The notes: generated from the sequence alone by a model not told the origin. A DNA stretch of 64,000 nucleotides from Candidatus Contubernalis alkalaceticus (GCF_022558445.1 NZ_CP054699.1:2434001-2498000); one strand, 5' to 3'. Numbered from the stretch's first letter, positions 36,300 through 46,424 are shown. Made by a program: numbers and translations.

Positions 36300-36554
36300 C
36301 TATTTTTTAATAAATGTAGGTAGAATCTGTAGGTGGAAGTACTGCAAACCCATTGCCGCTTGATAACAAGCCCAATCCGGTAAAAATTACTGTTTTAACA
36401 CCTACAGAACTAAATTGAGGAACATGACTGCCTGACCAAGTTTTATTATTGTTTACACTGCTTCCTGATTTGCTAGGGCTGATTTGCTAGGAGCCCTGTG
36501 TAGTCTAGAGTATATTGAACAAATACTATGTTAGTTGTATAATGTTCCAGTCCC
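36300..36554 (-). pseudogene. 83-codon reading frame beside comP copy 2, frameshifted
   Basis: The same start (MGLEHYTTNIVFVQYTLDYTG) is broken by a short internal duplication (CTAGCAAATCAG twice). The last part keeps what looks like the ancestral frame (VIFTGLGLLSSGNGFAVLPP). Confidence 0.6.
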
Positions 36555-36644
36555 ATACCGATGTTCCCTTAATCATGCCTTGAACTATTACTATTACATT
36601 ACCATATTTACCTTTTTTAAAAATCAGTAATTCCTACAGGTTTT

Positions 36645-36687
36645 TAAAAAAAAATTAACCCAAAAGCATATTATTTTGCTTTTGGGT
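36645..36687 (-). terminator. Intrinsic terminator after comP copy 2
   Basis: Stem ACCCAAAAGCA / TGCTTTTGGGT with a T run on the minus strand, as at the other copies. Confidence 0.85.
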
Positions 36688-36711
36688 CAGCGTGTCTTAT
36701 CTGTTATCACT

Positions 36712-38580
36712 TCAAACGGGAATATTTGCTGTAAGTAAAACTCCTTTACCTGGTAAGGAATTAATGGTTACCCTGCCGTCTCACCTGGTAATCCTCTCCT
36801 TCATTCCAATTATCCCTAGATGCTTATTCTGCAGTGCCCGCTCTTCGACCAATTTACTATCAAACCCTTTTCCGTAATCTTGTAAAGACAAACTCAACAT
36901 ATTATCTTTCAAGGAAATCCTAATTATAACCTTTTCACTGCCGGAATGTTTAGCTGAATTATTTAGACCCTCTTGTATAAACCGGTAAGCTGCAGTTTCT
37001 ATTTCTTCATTAAACCGCTGCTCAATTGATATATTATCTAAACCCAAAGAAATGTTTATGAGATGTCTTTCCATTAGTTGTTGACACAATAGTTCCACTG
37101 CAGGGATAAGACCTAAATCTGATAAAGTAGCCGGACGCAGTTCTGTGCAGATAGAACGAAGCTGGAAGTTTAATTCATCGGCTAATTCACTGAGTTCTAT
37201 GTGGGACTCACTGTTATCATGCTGAGAAGTTTGTTTTACTCTTCGACTAAGCTCTACCCCCAGTTGTAACGGACCATCATGAATCTCTCTTGCTAATTTT
37301 TTCTTTTCTTCTTCCAGATTGAAAAACAAAGCTTTATTTACAACTTTCAAAACCTGCAAGCTTTGCAATTTTTCCGTCTCTGCCCCACTCGCTTTTATCC
37401 CGGCAATCCCCTTTTTATATAAGAGATAGCTAATTCCTTCTTTAACTACAACATAAATTAAAACAGCAAATAGTGCTTGAGTAAATATTATTTGATTTAT
37501 ATAGTGGTCACTAAATATAAGTGTTATAAAAATTGAGCTGACAATTCCAGCTAGAGTTGCAGAAAATAAAAAAGTACTTACAGCTATAAAAATTTTTTTA
37601 CCATCGGGCAAGTATTTATTAATAATCACATAACTAAAAGATAATGGCAGCACCAGTAAGAACATCACACTAAACCTGGGATTTAATACCGGCTCACCAA
37701 AAAACAAAACAGGTACAGCCGTAAGAATTATAAAGGGAGAAAGACCTAATGTTAAACCGCTTAATATTATTGCTACCTGGTTTTTTTCTTTTCTATTTCT
37801 TATTTTAAGCATTAAAATAACAAGGGAACTTAATGCAATGACCACACTAAGCATTACTGCCAACATTAAAAAATCACTTATGGTAATTATAGTAATTTGA
37901 AACAACAGCATCAAAATAGCTATAGCCGGTAACAAGGCAAATACCATAATTGACCAATCGAAAATGGTAGTTTTCCGTTCAAGAGGGAAGACAGTAATGA
38001 GCTTGAGCAGCATAACGGGAATTATAGAGAAAAATATTATCTCAAGCTCTCGACCCCACAATATTTGGCGAGCGGAGGCAGGAGCCAAAATTACTGCCAT
38101 GGCTACAATCCAGTTAAACCAATATAAAACCTGAGCATGTAAAATAAACGGCCTTTTTAGCAAGGTTGCCAATCCTGTTACCCAGAAAGCAAGACTTAAC
38201 AACACCTGCGGAGCCTCATGAATCAAATTTTGCAAAAATGGAGTGGGTTGAATTTCTATCAATCTTGTTACCTCTTCAGGTGAGACTATCTCTAAATATG
38301 TGGCACCTTCTACTTTTCTCCATTTTTCTACCGACGGATAAACCCCAGGATCATCCTGATCGATTTTCACAACTATATCTCCAATCTGAATTCCTTGTTT
38401 ATAGCCTTCCCCCTGCAGGTCAAGCTGCATCACCACCCATTGGTCACCATCTAGTTTCTCTAAACTTATCCCCAAATAAGGTTGAAAAAATGTAGTTCCA
38501 AAATAAATAAGAAAGGTTATAATAAAAACCATATGGGCAGCTGTATACTTATTGCTTCGGATTAATTTTTTTAATAACAA
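36712..38580 (-). pseudogene. ComP-like sensor kinase with premature stop (copy 2)
   Basis: It encodes the first 599 codons of the kinase, then a TGA (36781-36783) where copy 1 has TTA (Leu in TRLDGRV). The remaining 22 codons, including the GKG box of the ATPase domain, still follow in frame. Other residues match copy 1 except for scattered substitutions. Loss of the last strand of the ATPase domain should impair the kinase. Confidence 0.85.
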
Positions 38581-38635
38581 GACCTAAATCTCCTTTTCAA
38601 AAAAATAAAAAAGCCTGCTGCCTGGGAAAGGCAGT

Positions 38636-39248
38636 TCAGGCGTTGACTGTTTTTATCCACTTTAGTACAGCCTCCAAACGGGTTCTTACTCCTAATTTTG
38701 TTAATATGTTGCTGACATGATAATCAACTGTTCTGGTGGCAATCTTTAAACTGCCGGGCAATCTCTTTATTATGTAAACTCATCGCAACCATGTTCATAA
38801 TCTCTTTTTCCCTTGCTGTTAACAAGTTGTTTGAGTTATTAATTTCTTTATGGTAAGGCGGTTCTTTACCTAATACGATAAAGATTGCAGAAATTATTTC
38901 ATAATTGTGGCAATCTTTTACTAAAAAATGATCAGCCTTCTTTTTCATGGATATATTTACATATGGACTAGGATCCTGTCCAGTTATAATAATTATTTTT
39001 ACCTGGGGTTTAATCTCTTTCAGTTTTTCAATTAAATCAATGCCACAACCATCAGGCAGGTTAATATCCAGCAAAACTACATCAGGGTTGGCATCCTCAG
39101 TTAAACTTAAGCATTCTGCTCCATTCATCCCTACTCCTACCACATTAATTTGTGGTTCTCCAACCAGCAATGATGTTATACCTTGTACCACTACCGGATG
39201 GTCATCCACCACTAAGACTTTTATTTTCCTGCCATTGACCATTTCCAC
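38636..39248 (-). pseudogene. ComA-like regulator with frameshift (copy 2)
   Basis: Identical in outline to the regulator at 22739-23353 up to NKEIARQ. There an extra A (AAACTGCCGG versus AACTGCCGG) shifts the frame and ends the protein within the DNA-binding domain. The receiver domain stays intact, so at most a non-DNA-binding receiver would be made. Confidence 0.87.
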
Positions 39249-39672
39249 CTAACCACCACCTTCATCCTGACCCGAGATAACATTAATCAATTTTTTTAAT
39301 TTTCTTTTTCTCTCATCCTTTGCCTGAATCTTTTCTAATATACTTAATGCTTTTTGCCGAAACATTTCTTGAAAAACCAGGCAATAATGAATTGCTCCCT
39401 CTTCCCGGATTATATTAGTCAATCTCTGCTGTTCTTTTTCAGTAAAAACTCCCTGTCCGCTACCTGCCATTTTTATAAGTTGATTAAGTTCTTTAGCCCT
39501 TTCCCCTGTTAAAACATTAGTTAAGTATAAATAAGGAAGGGTTTGTTTCTGATTTTTAAAATCACTTTTATTGTGAAAATCTAAAATATCCCTTAAGTCA
39601 TTACTTATCTGAGCAATAATTCCCAGATTTTCCCCAAGCTTCCCCAACTCATTAATTGCTCCTGGCGGCGCT
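39249..39672 (-). pseudogene. ComQ-like isoprenyl transferase, C-terminal fragment (copy 2)
   Basis: It matches the last 140 or so codons of the intact gene (including NDLRDI). The first aspartate motif is missing. A deletion of about 1 kb relative to the intact locus joins GGCGGCGCTC to AAATAGAATTAAA, removing the 5' half of comQ and all of comX. Confidence 0.87.
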
Positions 39673-39853
39673 CAAATAGAATTAAAAGATTCGACAATAT
39701 ATTTCTTAATTTTTCTAGCTGTCCCATGTGGTTGTGCTAAAAAAGCCTTTAGATAAGCACGGTTTTTACTTCCATAACGATATTATCAAAACATGATTAC
39801 TACATTCACATCCGAAAGTATTACTGTTCAAGCTGCAGGAAAACAGTTTCTAG

Positions 39854-39955
39854 CACATAAGAAAACCCCGGGGGGCCAAACCGGGGATGGTAATTTACGA
39901 CCACCACAAAACCATTTACGTAACACCGGAAGAAAGCATGGTCAAAATTTTTTAG
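39854..39955 (+). pseudogene. Second copy of the rqcH 3' end
   Basis: 33 codons of the RqcH C-terminus (HIRKPRGAKPGMVIYDHHK, then TIYVTPEESMVKIF) and a stop, directly preceded by an in-frame TAG. It shares 52 identical bases with the rqcH 3' end at 1119-1170 and then diverges into a different but family-like C-terminus. It may be the displaced original end of rqcH. Confidence 0.85.
39858..39909. repeat. 52-bp direct repeat, right copy
   Basis: Identical to 1119-1170, same orientation, 38,739 bp away. Confidence 0.85.
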
Positions 39956-39980
39956 CTTTGAAAAACAGTAGAATATCTAA

Positions 39981-40009
39981 AATACCAGGGATATATCCCT
40001 GGTATTTTT
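39981..40009 (+). terminator. Intrinsic terminator after the rqcH tail fragment
   Basis: The stem AATACCAGGGA / TCCCTGGTATT is followed by TTT. It would be the native terminator of rqcH if this fragment is the displaced original end. Confidence 0.75.
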
Positions 40010-40140
40010 ATACTTAGTTTTTCAATGTAAGAGGACAAAGGGGGACAAAAGACAAGACAAAAAACTGTTTATTTGCTAACTAGGAAGGCAAACTCAAAAC
40101 CATTATCGGAAGTAATTGATTTGAAAAGGGACTGGAACCG

Positions 40141-40575
40141 TTAAAATATATCCCTATCCAGTTCCAGCAGGTATCTTTCCTCTGCCTGTTCTGTCCCCAA
40201 TGAATTGGGCAAAAGTATATGTCTATCATTCCAGTAAAAACACCTGACCTCCAGTTCCCCTAACTTTAAATCCAGGTAATAATCAGGGAAACCCATATCG
40301 GGAAGCCCGGAATCCCCCGGCTTATATACTCCCTTAACACTGGCACTCTTTAAGGTTTCCATTACTACCTCAACCTCTTCAGGTTCCTTTATTTCCATCT
40401 CCACCGCAGTATTATTAAAAAATTTGAAAGGTTTTATCACTGATACGGCCTGAACTGCATCCAGGTAATCCAGGGTTAAACTGGGAGCGCTGTAGTAGTT
40501 CAAACATCCTGTAGAGAACAACAGAAGAAAAACAAACAGCATGAATACAAACCTAAAGGGGCTAAAAAATAACAT
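40141..40575 (-). CDS. Lipoprotein of unknown function (144 aa)
   Basis: The signal sequence (FVFMLFVFLLLFSTGC) has a lipobox-like FSTGC, so it is probably lipid-anchored. The mature part has alternating strands and acidic residues (EEVEVVMETLKSASVKGVY, then FPDYYLDLKLGELEVRCFYW), in the manner of small DUF domains on Firmicute lipoproteins. It stands alone between the island and the spore coat genes. Family not recognised. Confidence 0.65.
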   Translation of the reverse strand: MLFFSPFRFVFMLFVFLLLFSTGCLNYYSAPSLTLDYLDAVQAVSVIKPFKFFNNTAVEMEIKEPEEVEVVMETLKSASVKGVYKPGDSGLPDMGFPDYYLDLKLGELEVRCFYWNDRHILLPNSLGTEQAEERYLLELDRDIF

Positions 40576-40773
40576 TTAATAAGTCCTTTCTTCCTCTTTA
40601 TAAGAGTTTTTTTAAACCTTCTTTATAATATAGACAACAAAATCATCAAAACTGTTTCAATTATTAATAATTCTTAATATTCTAGTCCACAGTTTTTTGT
40701 AATAATTTATATTTTTACCTTCTTTGAATTTATGCTCCTATCCTGCCAAAAAATTGTTATATTTTGTTAATTA

Positions 40774-40806
40774 TTAAAAAAACCCCGCCGGCTCACCGAT
40801 GGGGTT
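40774..40806 (-). terminator. Intrinsic terminator of the spore coat genes
   Basis: On the minus strand the stem AACCCC..GGGGTT is followed by TTTTTTAAT. Confidence 0.8.
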
Positions 40807-40811
40807 CTTAA

Positions 40812-41186
40812 TTAATGAAGTTCATTCTCAGGATAAGGAAACTGGGTTTTGTAACCGCTAAAGACATCATAAGCATCAACAACCTGATTGCGAAGGGCGA
40901 TATCCGCCGTATACTCTCCCATATCAAAAAGCGCTTCCAGCATCTGTTGATGGACCTGCTGCAGCTGTTCTCGGTTCTCCTGCAGTAGATTAAAAAGAAT
41001 AGGGTCTAACACTTCGTTAATCCCGGTACTATAACCTGTAAGCATGTGCTTCTCATGCAGCAAAATATCATTTAATCTGTCCCGGTCATTTACGGTGGCA
41101 TCCTTCTTCTTAGGCAGCTGAGCCGTAACTTCTTTCCCGATTTTAACGGCACCGGTTTTAGTAGTTATAGTTGATTGAGTGTCCAT
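40812..41186 (-). CDS. CotF-like spore coat protein
   Basis: 124 residues, mainly helical, with the ferritin-like pattern of CotF proteins: NDRDRLNDILLHEKHMLTGY, then ENREQLQQVHQQMLEALFDMG. The N-terminal 35 residues are Thr/Lys-rich and disordered. It is probably expressed in the mother cell during sporulation. It lies three bases after the next coat gene. Confidence 0.7.
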   Translation of the reverse strand: MDTQSTITTKTGAVKIGKEVTAQLPKKKDATVNDRDRLNDILLHEKHMLTGYSTGINEVLDPILFNLLQENREQLQQVHQQMLEALFDMGEYTADIALRNQVVDAYDVFSGYKTQFPYPENELH

Positions 41187-41189
41187 AAA

Positions 41190-41399
41190 TCAGCTGTTCA
41201 CCTCCTGGCTTACCTGCCCCAGGTAATTTAAGGTTACCTGATAATTCTGCTGATGAATTTTGCCTGCTTGATCAAAAAGTCCCTTAATGTTTTGAATCTG
41301 CACTTCATTGGAATACTCAAAACACTTTTTAGCCATCAAAAGTTCCCAGGAAAGATAATCTTTAATGTAATTTAGTTCCTTATTGGAAATATTGTTCAA
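41190..41399 (-). CDS. Small CotF-like spore coat protein
   Basis: 69 residues from a TTG at 41399 with GGAGGT upstream; the longer frame to 41528 has no site. One helical hairpin: ELNYIKDYLSWELLMAKKCF and DQAGKIHQQNYQVTLNYLG. It is similar in type to its partner downstream; such pairs of short coat proteins are common in Clostridia. Confidence 0.65.
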   Translation of the reverse strand: MNNISNKELNYIKDYLSWELLMAKKCFEYSNEVQIQNIKGLFDQAGKIHQQNYQVTLNYLGQVSQEVNS

Positions 41400-41567
41400 A
41401 AAAACACCTCCAAAGATTTCTGCATTTAGTTTCTTATTTTTTACTTTTTTATTTTTTGTTATATAACTAAAATTATACCAAAAGATTGCGAACTGCGGCG
41501 CAGCACCCGTGTGATGTTTGAAAGCCAATTAATTATTGCCAATTGCTTTTTAGGAGTAAAAATACAA

Positions 41568-41589
41568 AAAATAAAACCCCATAGGGGTT
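41568..41589 (-). terminator. Intrinsic terminator after pyrR
   Basis: The stem AACCCC / GGGGTT is followed by TTATTTTTT on the minus strand. Confidence 0.75.
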
Positions 41590-41597
41590 ATTTACTC

Positions 41598-42225
<628 letters not shown>

Positions 42226-42303
42226 TTCTTCAACTAAAATATACCAATAAACCGATTATTTGTCAACAAGGTTTCTGCCGGCTGAACCGCTGTATACTTA
42301 GAA

Positions 42304-43233
42304 TTATTGTGTTTTTTCCTGTGTTAATAACCTCAAAATACTTTGAATACGTTCCGGCAGGGGAGCAGAAAATTCCATATAATTTTCACTTTGAGGATGT
42401 ACAAATCCCAATGTGCCGGCGTGCAGTGCCTGCCCCTTTAAATTAAATTCATTCCTGGAGGGGCCGTACTGAAGGTCTCCCAAAACAGGATGCTTGATAT
42501 AAGCCATATGAACTCTGATTTGATGCGTCCTCCCTGTCTCCAGTTTAAGGCGAAGGTGGGTATATTTTTTAAACCTCTCCAGCACTTCAAAATGAGTTAC
42601 GGCTTCCCGCACCCGCCCTTTGCTGCTTACGGCCATATTTTTACGCTCCTTATGGTGCCTGCCTATAGGAGCATCGATGGTTGCCCGGGACTCTACAATC
42701 CTTCCGTGAACCAGAGCCTGATATTCCCTCTTTATAGAACGTTTTTTCATCTGATAAGCAAGGGAACGGTGAGCATAATCGTTTTTAGCCGCTACCAAAA
42801 CTCCTGAAGTATCTTTATCCAAACGATGTACAATTCCCGGCCTAAGCTCCCCTCCAATCCCCGACAAATCCCTGCAGTGGAATAAAAGAGCATTAACCAG
42901 AGTCCCCTGATAATGACCTGCCGCAGGATGAACTACCATACCTTGAGCCTTATTCACCACCACAATGTCTTTATCCTGGTATAAAATAGACAGAGGAATG
43001 TTTTCCGGCTCAATGGTTACTACACGGGGAGGAGGCACCTCTAAAAAAACCTTGTCACCCTTTTTTACCCTATAATTAGATTTAATTTTTTTCCCCTTCA
43101 CAGAAACTAGTCCCTCCTCAATCAAAACCTGCAGACGGGACCTGGACATATCTGGATTTTTCTCCATTAATAAAATATCCAGTCGTTTGCCGCTTTCCTC
43201 AGGGGATACTAAAAAACTATATTTTTTTATCAC
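42304..43233 (-). CDS. rluD: RluD-family 23S rRNA pseudouridine synthase
   Basis: 309 residues. An N-terminal S4 domain (GKRLDILLMEKNPDMSRSRL, then VSVKGKKIKSNYRVKKGD) leads to the catalytic domain with GIVHRLDKDTSGVLVAAK, whose Asp is the nucleophile, and RTHQIRVHMAYIKHPVLGD. The GTG start overlaps lgt by 17 bases. The usual Firmicute position is between lspA and pyrR. Confidence 0.93.
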   Translation of the reverse strand: MIKKYSFLVSPEESGKRLDILLMEKNPDMSRSRLQVLIEEGLVSVKGKKIKSNYRVKKGDKVFLEVPPPRVVTIEPENIPLSILYQDKDIVVVNKAQGMVVHPAAGHYQGTLVNALLFHCRDLSGIGGELRPGIVHRLDKDTSGVLVAAKNDYAHRSLAYQMKKRSIKREYQALVHGRIVESRATIDAPIGRHHKERKNMAVSSKGRVREAVTHFEVLERFKKYTHLRLKLETGRTHQIRVHMAYIKHPVLGDLQYGPSRNEFNLKGQALHAGTLGFVHPQSENYMEFSAPLPERIQSILRLLTQEKTQ

Positions 43234-43975
43234 TGATTTTATCCACCTGTTTCCAGGGCCAAAGCCTTATAAGCAGGGCTGAGGCCAGAATCATCAAAAG
43301 ACTAATCGCCTGGGCCAACGTAACGGGACCAAAAAAAACATCTGAATCCCTAAAAAACTCGATGCCAAAACGATATAAACCATAAAAACCAACATACAAT
43401 ACAAACAGGTAACCATGGAAAGGCTTTTTATCCCTCAAATAAAGGAGCAGCCCAAAAAAAACAAAGTTAATCAGGCTGGCATAAATTTGGGTGGGATGCC
43501 GAAGTGCATTATCTACAAAGGATGACGCCAATGCCCAGGGAAGATTGCTTACCTTTCCATAACAGCACCCATACATCAGACATCCAATACGGGTAATAGC
43601 GTATCCTAATGCAACGTATGGCGCAATCAGATCTGCTGTTACTCCCACAGGTATTTTATGACGCTTCAGGTACCAAAATGAAATCAAAAACCCGGCAATC
43701 AACCCCCCATGAAAGGACAGGCCCCCCTCTCTGGAGATAATTTTCATTGGTGTCTCCAAATAATAAGGTAGATCCAATATAATATAAGCAATCCTGGAGC
43801 CCACCAGGGCACCAATTCCAATCAAGATTGATAAATCTAAAATTTTTTCCTGCTCAATACCTACCCGGGGAGCCTCCCTCATGGCCAGCACCGCTCCTAA
43901 AAAAAAGGCCAGCGCCAGGGCAGCACCATATGAATATACTTTAACAGAACCTATCTCAAATAAGACCGGATGCAT
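43217..43975 (-). CDS. lgt: Prolipoprotein diacylglyceryl transferase
   Basis: 252 residues, seven membrane spans. The family signature GGLSFHGGLIAGFL and the catalytic-region Arg/Glu residues (RIGCLMYGCCYG, RHPTQIYASL, GIEFFRD) are present. It transfers diacylglycerol to the lipobox Cys of prelipoproteins in the membrane. GGAGGG precedes the ATG. Its place directly after lspA groups two successive steps of lipoprotein maturation; in many Firmicutes lgt lies elsewhere. Confidence 0.95.
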   Translation of the reverse strand: MHPVLFEIGSVKVYSYGAALALAFFLGAVLAMREAPRVGIEQEKILDLSILIGIGALVGSRIAYIILDLPYYLETPMKIISREGGLSFHGGLIAGFLISFWYLKRHKIPVGVTADLIAPYVALGYAITRIGCLMYGCCYGKVSNLPWALASSFVDNALRHPTQIYASLINFVFFGLLLYLRDKKPFHGYLFVLYVGFYGLYRFGIEFFRDSDVFFGPVTLAQAISLLMILASALLIRLWPWKQVDKISDKKI

Positions 43976-43991
43976 TATAACCCTCCCTTGA

Positions 43992-44468
43992 TTACTCTTT
44001 TTTAAAGCTGTACATTAAGTACTCATAAATGAAAAAAACTGCACCTATAACCAGGGCCATATCCGCTATGTTAAAGACCGGCCAAAAACCAACATCAAGA
44101 AAATCAATAACATAACCAAAACGTAACCTGTCTATTAGATTTCCCAGGGCTCCTGCGATAATTAAAGTCAAGCCAACCCTCATAAAGTTCTTGCCCCTGG
44201 GGATTTCCTGCATAAGCAGGGCCATTACAGCCAAAGAAACAATAGTAATTCCAATAAAAAACCAGCGGCCATTTGGCATAACCCCAAAAATTGCCCCGGG
44301 ATTTCTAAGCAGGGTTATATGAAAAATGTTTGGTATAACTGGGATAGACTGACCCAAATACAAATAACTTTCAACCAGGTACTTAAACACTTGATCAGCA
44401 AAAACGACTCCAATTCCTAATAACAGTAAAACCAAAAAATCCCCCCCTAACTTTCTACATTCTAGCAC
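43992..44468 (-). CDS. lspA: Lipoprotein signal peptidase II
   Basis: 158 residues with four membrane spans and the two catalytic aspartates in GALGNLIDRLRFG and FNIADMAL. It cleaves the signal peptide before the lipid-modified Cys. The start is uncertain: the frame begins at GTG 44468, but a TTG at about codon 13 has the stronger AGGGGGGGA site. Confidence 0.95.
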   Translation of the reverse strand: MLECRKLGGDFLVLLLLGIGVVFADQVFKYLVESYLYLGQSIPVIPNIFHITLLRNPGAIFGVMPNGRWFFIGITIVSLAVMALLMQEIPRGKNFMRVGLTLIIAGALGNLIDRLRFGYVIDFLDVGFWPVFNIADMALVIGAVFFIYEYLMYSFKKE

Positions 44469-44623
44469 AAAACATGATAAATAGACAACCCTAAAACCTC
44501 AAACCTTCTAAGCATAGAAGCAAAGGGAGGATTTTCCTGCTTCACCGTTTATATTTCAGGGCCAGGAGGGATAAAGCAAGTAAGGAAAGGAAGCAGGAGG
44601 ACCGCCCCCTGCTTTTCCCGAAA

Positions 44624-44645
44624 AAAAAGAACCCGGATGGGTCCG
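44624..44645 (-). terminator. Intrinsic terminator after the DksA-like gene
   Basis: On the minus strand ACCC-ATCC-GGGT is followed by TCTTTTTTTT. Confidence 0.65.
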
Positions 44646-44674
44646 AAGAATTCAATCAATACTGCTGAATGTTT

Positions 44675-45349
44675 TCACTTTTTGGGATTATTTTTATTTT
44701 TACCAGAAGGTTTTTTGCCCTGTTCAAAATTGCGATCATCTTTCCAGTACGTCTGCACAAAAGTTCCCCCTTGATCCTTTGCTGTTGGAATGTTTTCAAT
44801 CCCTTGGGGACCTTCTAAATCTTCTCCGGGATCCACGTCTTCGTAATGCACATGGGGCAGTTGATTAAACTCTGCCACCTGCTGCCAGGCATCTTCCCCA
44901 TCAAAACCCACATAATCTTGTCTGTCCTTAAATACTTTCCCTAACGGGGGATCTAAAACTTCCTCTTCCACGGGCCTGGAATCAGCATGGGGAAAACCCT
45001 GGGCCTTTTCTGCACAATTTATGCACAGATCAGCATAGGGGAGGGCCTCCAGCCTGGAATTTTCTATGGTTTTTCCGCAAGAAGCACATGATCCATAAAT
45101 CCCCTTTTCAATCTTTTTAAGAGACCTCCGAATTTTCTGTAATTCCAACAAACGGCTTTCATGCAGTGATAAATCTTTAGATCTATCAAAATTTTCACTG
45201 CCCAAATCCGCCGGATGATTATCATAAAGCGACAGCTCTCCAACACTGTCTCGAAAGGATTCGTGAGCTCCAATACCAGTAATATTGTCCAAGGCCACAG
45301 TTATTTGCTTCTCCATTTCTTTTAATCTTTGGTAAAAGTATTGGTTCAT
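44675..45349 (-). CDS. TraR/DksA-family zinc-finger protein (YteA-like)
   Basis: 224 residues from the ATG at 45349 (AAAGGAGG 11 bases upstream); a TTG at 45355 is an alternative. A coiled N-terminal part leads to a C4 zinc finger CASCGKTIENSRLEALPYAD then LCINC (about residues 110-140). The C-terminal acidic extension includes GFDGEDAWQQVAEF, typical of Firmicute YteA-type proteins. It is likely an RNA-polymerase-associated regulator, often linked with sporulation; exact role unknown. Confidence 0.8.
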   Translation of the reverse strand: MNQYFYQRLKEMEKQITVALDNITGIGAHESFRDSVGELSLYDNHPADLGSENFDRSKDLSLHESRLLELQKIRRSLKKIEKGIYGSCASCGKTIENSRLEALPYADLCINCAEKAQGFPHADSRPVEEEVLDPPLGKVFKDRQDYVGFDGEDAWQQVAEFNQLPHVHYEDVDPGEDLEGPQGIENIPTAKDQGGTFVQTYWKDDRNFEQGKKPSGKNKNNPKK

Positions 45350-45431
45350 GTTCAAATGAACCTCCTTTAATAGGGTAAAAAACAAAATCTCGCTTTCAGT
45401 CATCCTGCTGTTTAATGAATAATCTCATTTA

Positions 45432-45950
45432 TCAATCTATATACTGAGTCAGTTCCTCCGGTTTCAAACGAGATGAAGATTTCACCTCCTCATCCGTAAA
45501 ACCAATGGGAAGCATAGCCAGGGGCCTAACCCAGTGAGATAAATCCAAGATTTTAGAAACTCTAGGTTCACTGAAAGCTCCAACCCAACAACCGCCCATG
45601 CCTAAGGAAACGGCGGTCAATAAAATATTTTGGGCTGCAGCAGCTGTATCCTGTAAAGCATAAAGATTCTTTCCCCTTTCACCATAAAAACGCTCTGCCC
45701 GGGCCATGTCTGCACAAATAACCAAAATCAACGGTGCCTTAGACATCCACATTTGATTTAAGGCGGAAATACCCAGGTCTCTTTTGATTTTCTTATTTTT
45801 TACCACCACAAATCTCCAGGCCTGCATATTCCCTGCAGTGGGTGCCAGACAGGCTGCCTCCAGTATCTTTTTAAGATCCTCTTGTGCAATTTCATCCTCT
45901 TTAAAATTTCTTATGCTGTGTCTTTTTTGGATGGCTTCCATCAATTCCAC
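45432..45950 (-). CDS. Nitroreductase-family flavoprotein
   Basis: 172 residues; GTG start with AGGAGGTG upstream. FMN-binding features: KRHSIRNFKEDEI at the N-terminus, CLAPTAGNMQAWRFVVV, and DTAAAAQNILLTAVSLGMGG. The substrate cannot be told from sequence; the family reduces nitro, quinone or flavin compounds using NAD(P)H. Confidence 0.88.
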   Translation of the reverse strand: MELMEAIQKRHSIRNFKEDEIAQEDLKKILEAACLAPTAGNMQAWRFVVVKNKKIKRDLGISALNQMWMSKAPLILVICADMARAERFYGERGKNLYALQDTAAAAQNILLTAVSLGMGGCWVGAFSEPRVSKILDLSHWVRPLAMLPIGFTDEEVKSSSRLKPEELTQYID

Positions 45951-46003
45951 CTAATTCACCTCCTCATTAATGTATTTCTAAATATTATTACAGTGAATAT
46001 TTT

Positions 46004-46300
46004 TTAAAGATGAACCTGAACAATTCGCACCAATTCCGCGATCAGGTCCCCAATTACCGGCAGATTCAGCACCACCAACCGCTGCAGCATATAAAGGACC
46101 AGGGCCCCCAGAATAGTTGCTCCCAGAGCAATTCCCAACCCCCGGAAAAGGCCACCAGCAAAATTTAACCATAGGTACCTGCGCGGATTATTTAAAAGCT
46201 CCAGGTATTCTGCAAGATTAAATCGCTCCATATCCTGGCTCAATTTTTCCATTTTCTCATTTAACTCTCTTAGAAGGATATTCTTTCTATACTGTTCCAT
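46004..46300 (-). CDS. Small membrane protein (DUF5665-like)
   Basis: 98 residues from the ATG at 46300 (AGAGGGG upstream). A cytoplasmic helical N-terminus (LRELNEKMEKLSQDMERF) is followed by a glycine-rich membrane region (GGLFRGLGIALGATILGALV) and a second hydrophobic stretch. Members are common in spore-forming Clostridia; function unknown. Confidence 0.65.
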   Translation of the reverse strand: MEQYRKNILLRELNEKMEKLSQDMERFNLAEYLELLNNPRRYLWLNFAGGLFRGLGIALGATILGALVLYMLQRLVVLNLPVIGDLIAELVRIVQVHL

Positions 46301-46379
46301 AAGCACCCCTCTTTATAATTTACCCAAAAATATGCGTAATTACCTGCCATTATGAAAAACTTTTAATTATTAAAAACAT

Positions 46380-46424
46380 GAAAAAAAAGAACAGGGTTTC
46401 TTCTTTATAGAATACCCTGTTCCC
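46380..46424 (-). terminator. Intrinsic terminator downstream of ileS
   Basis: On the minus strand the stem GAACAGGGT / ACCCTGTTC is followed by TTTTTTTT. Confidence 0.8.

Larger units (their letters stand above)
39673..40137. repeat. Relic block copy 2, split by a 212-bp insert
   Basis: 39673-39812 and 40025-40137 together match the uninterrupted relic at 24812-25066. The insert at 39813-40024, bounded by TTCA on both sides, carries the second rqcH 3' end and its terminator. Confidence 0.75.

Noticed and set aside
1171-39857. The island as an integrative conjugative element or prophage
   Set aside because: No relaxase, coupling protein, type IV secretion, capsid, terminase or portal gene is visible, and the tyrosine recombinases are internal and RIT-like rather than at an end.
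39793-40017. 74-codon frame across the rqcH tail
   Set aside because: It reads the rqcH fragment in the wrong frame; the correct frame is 39854-39955.
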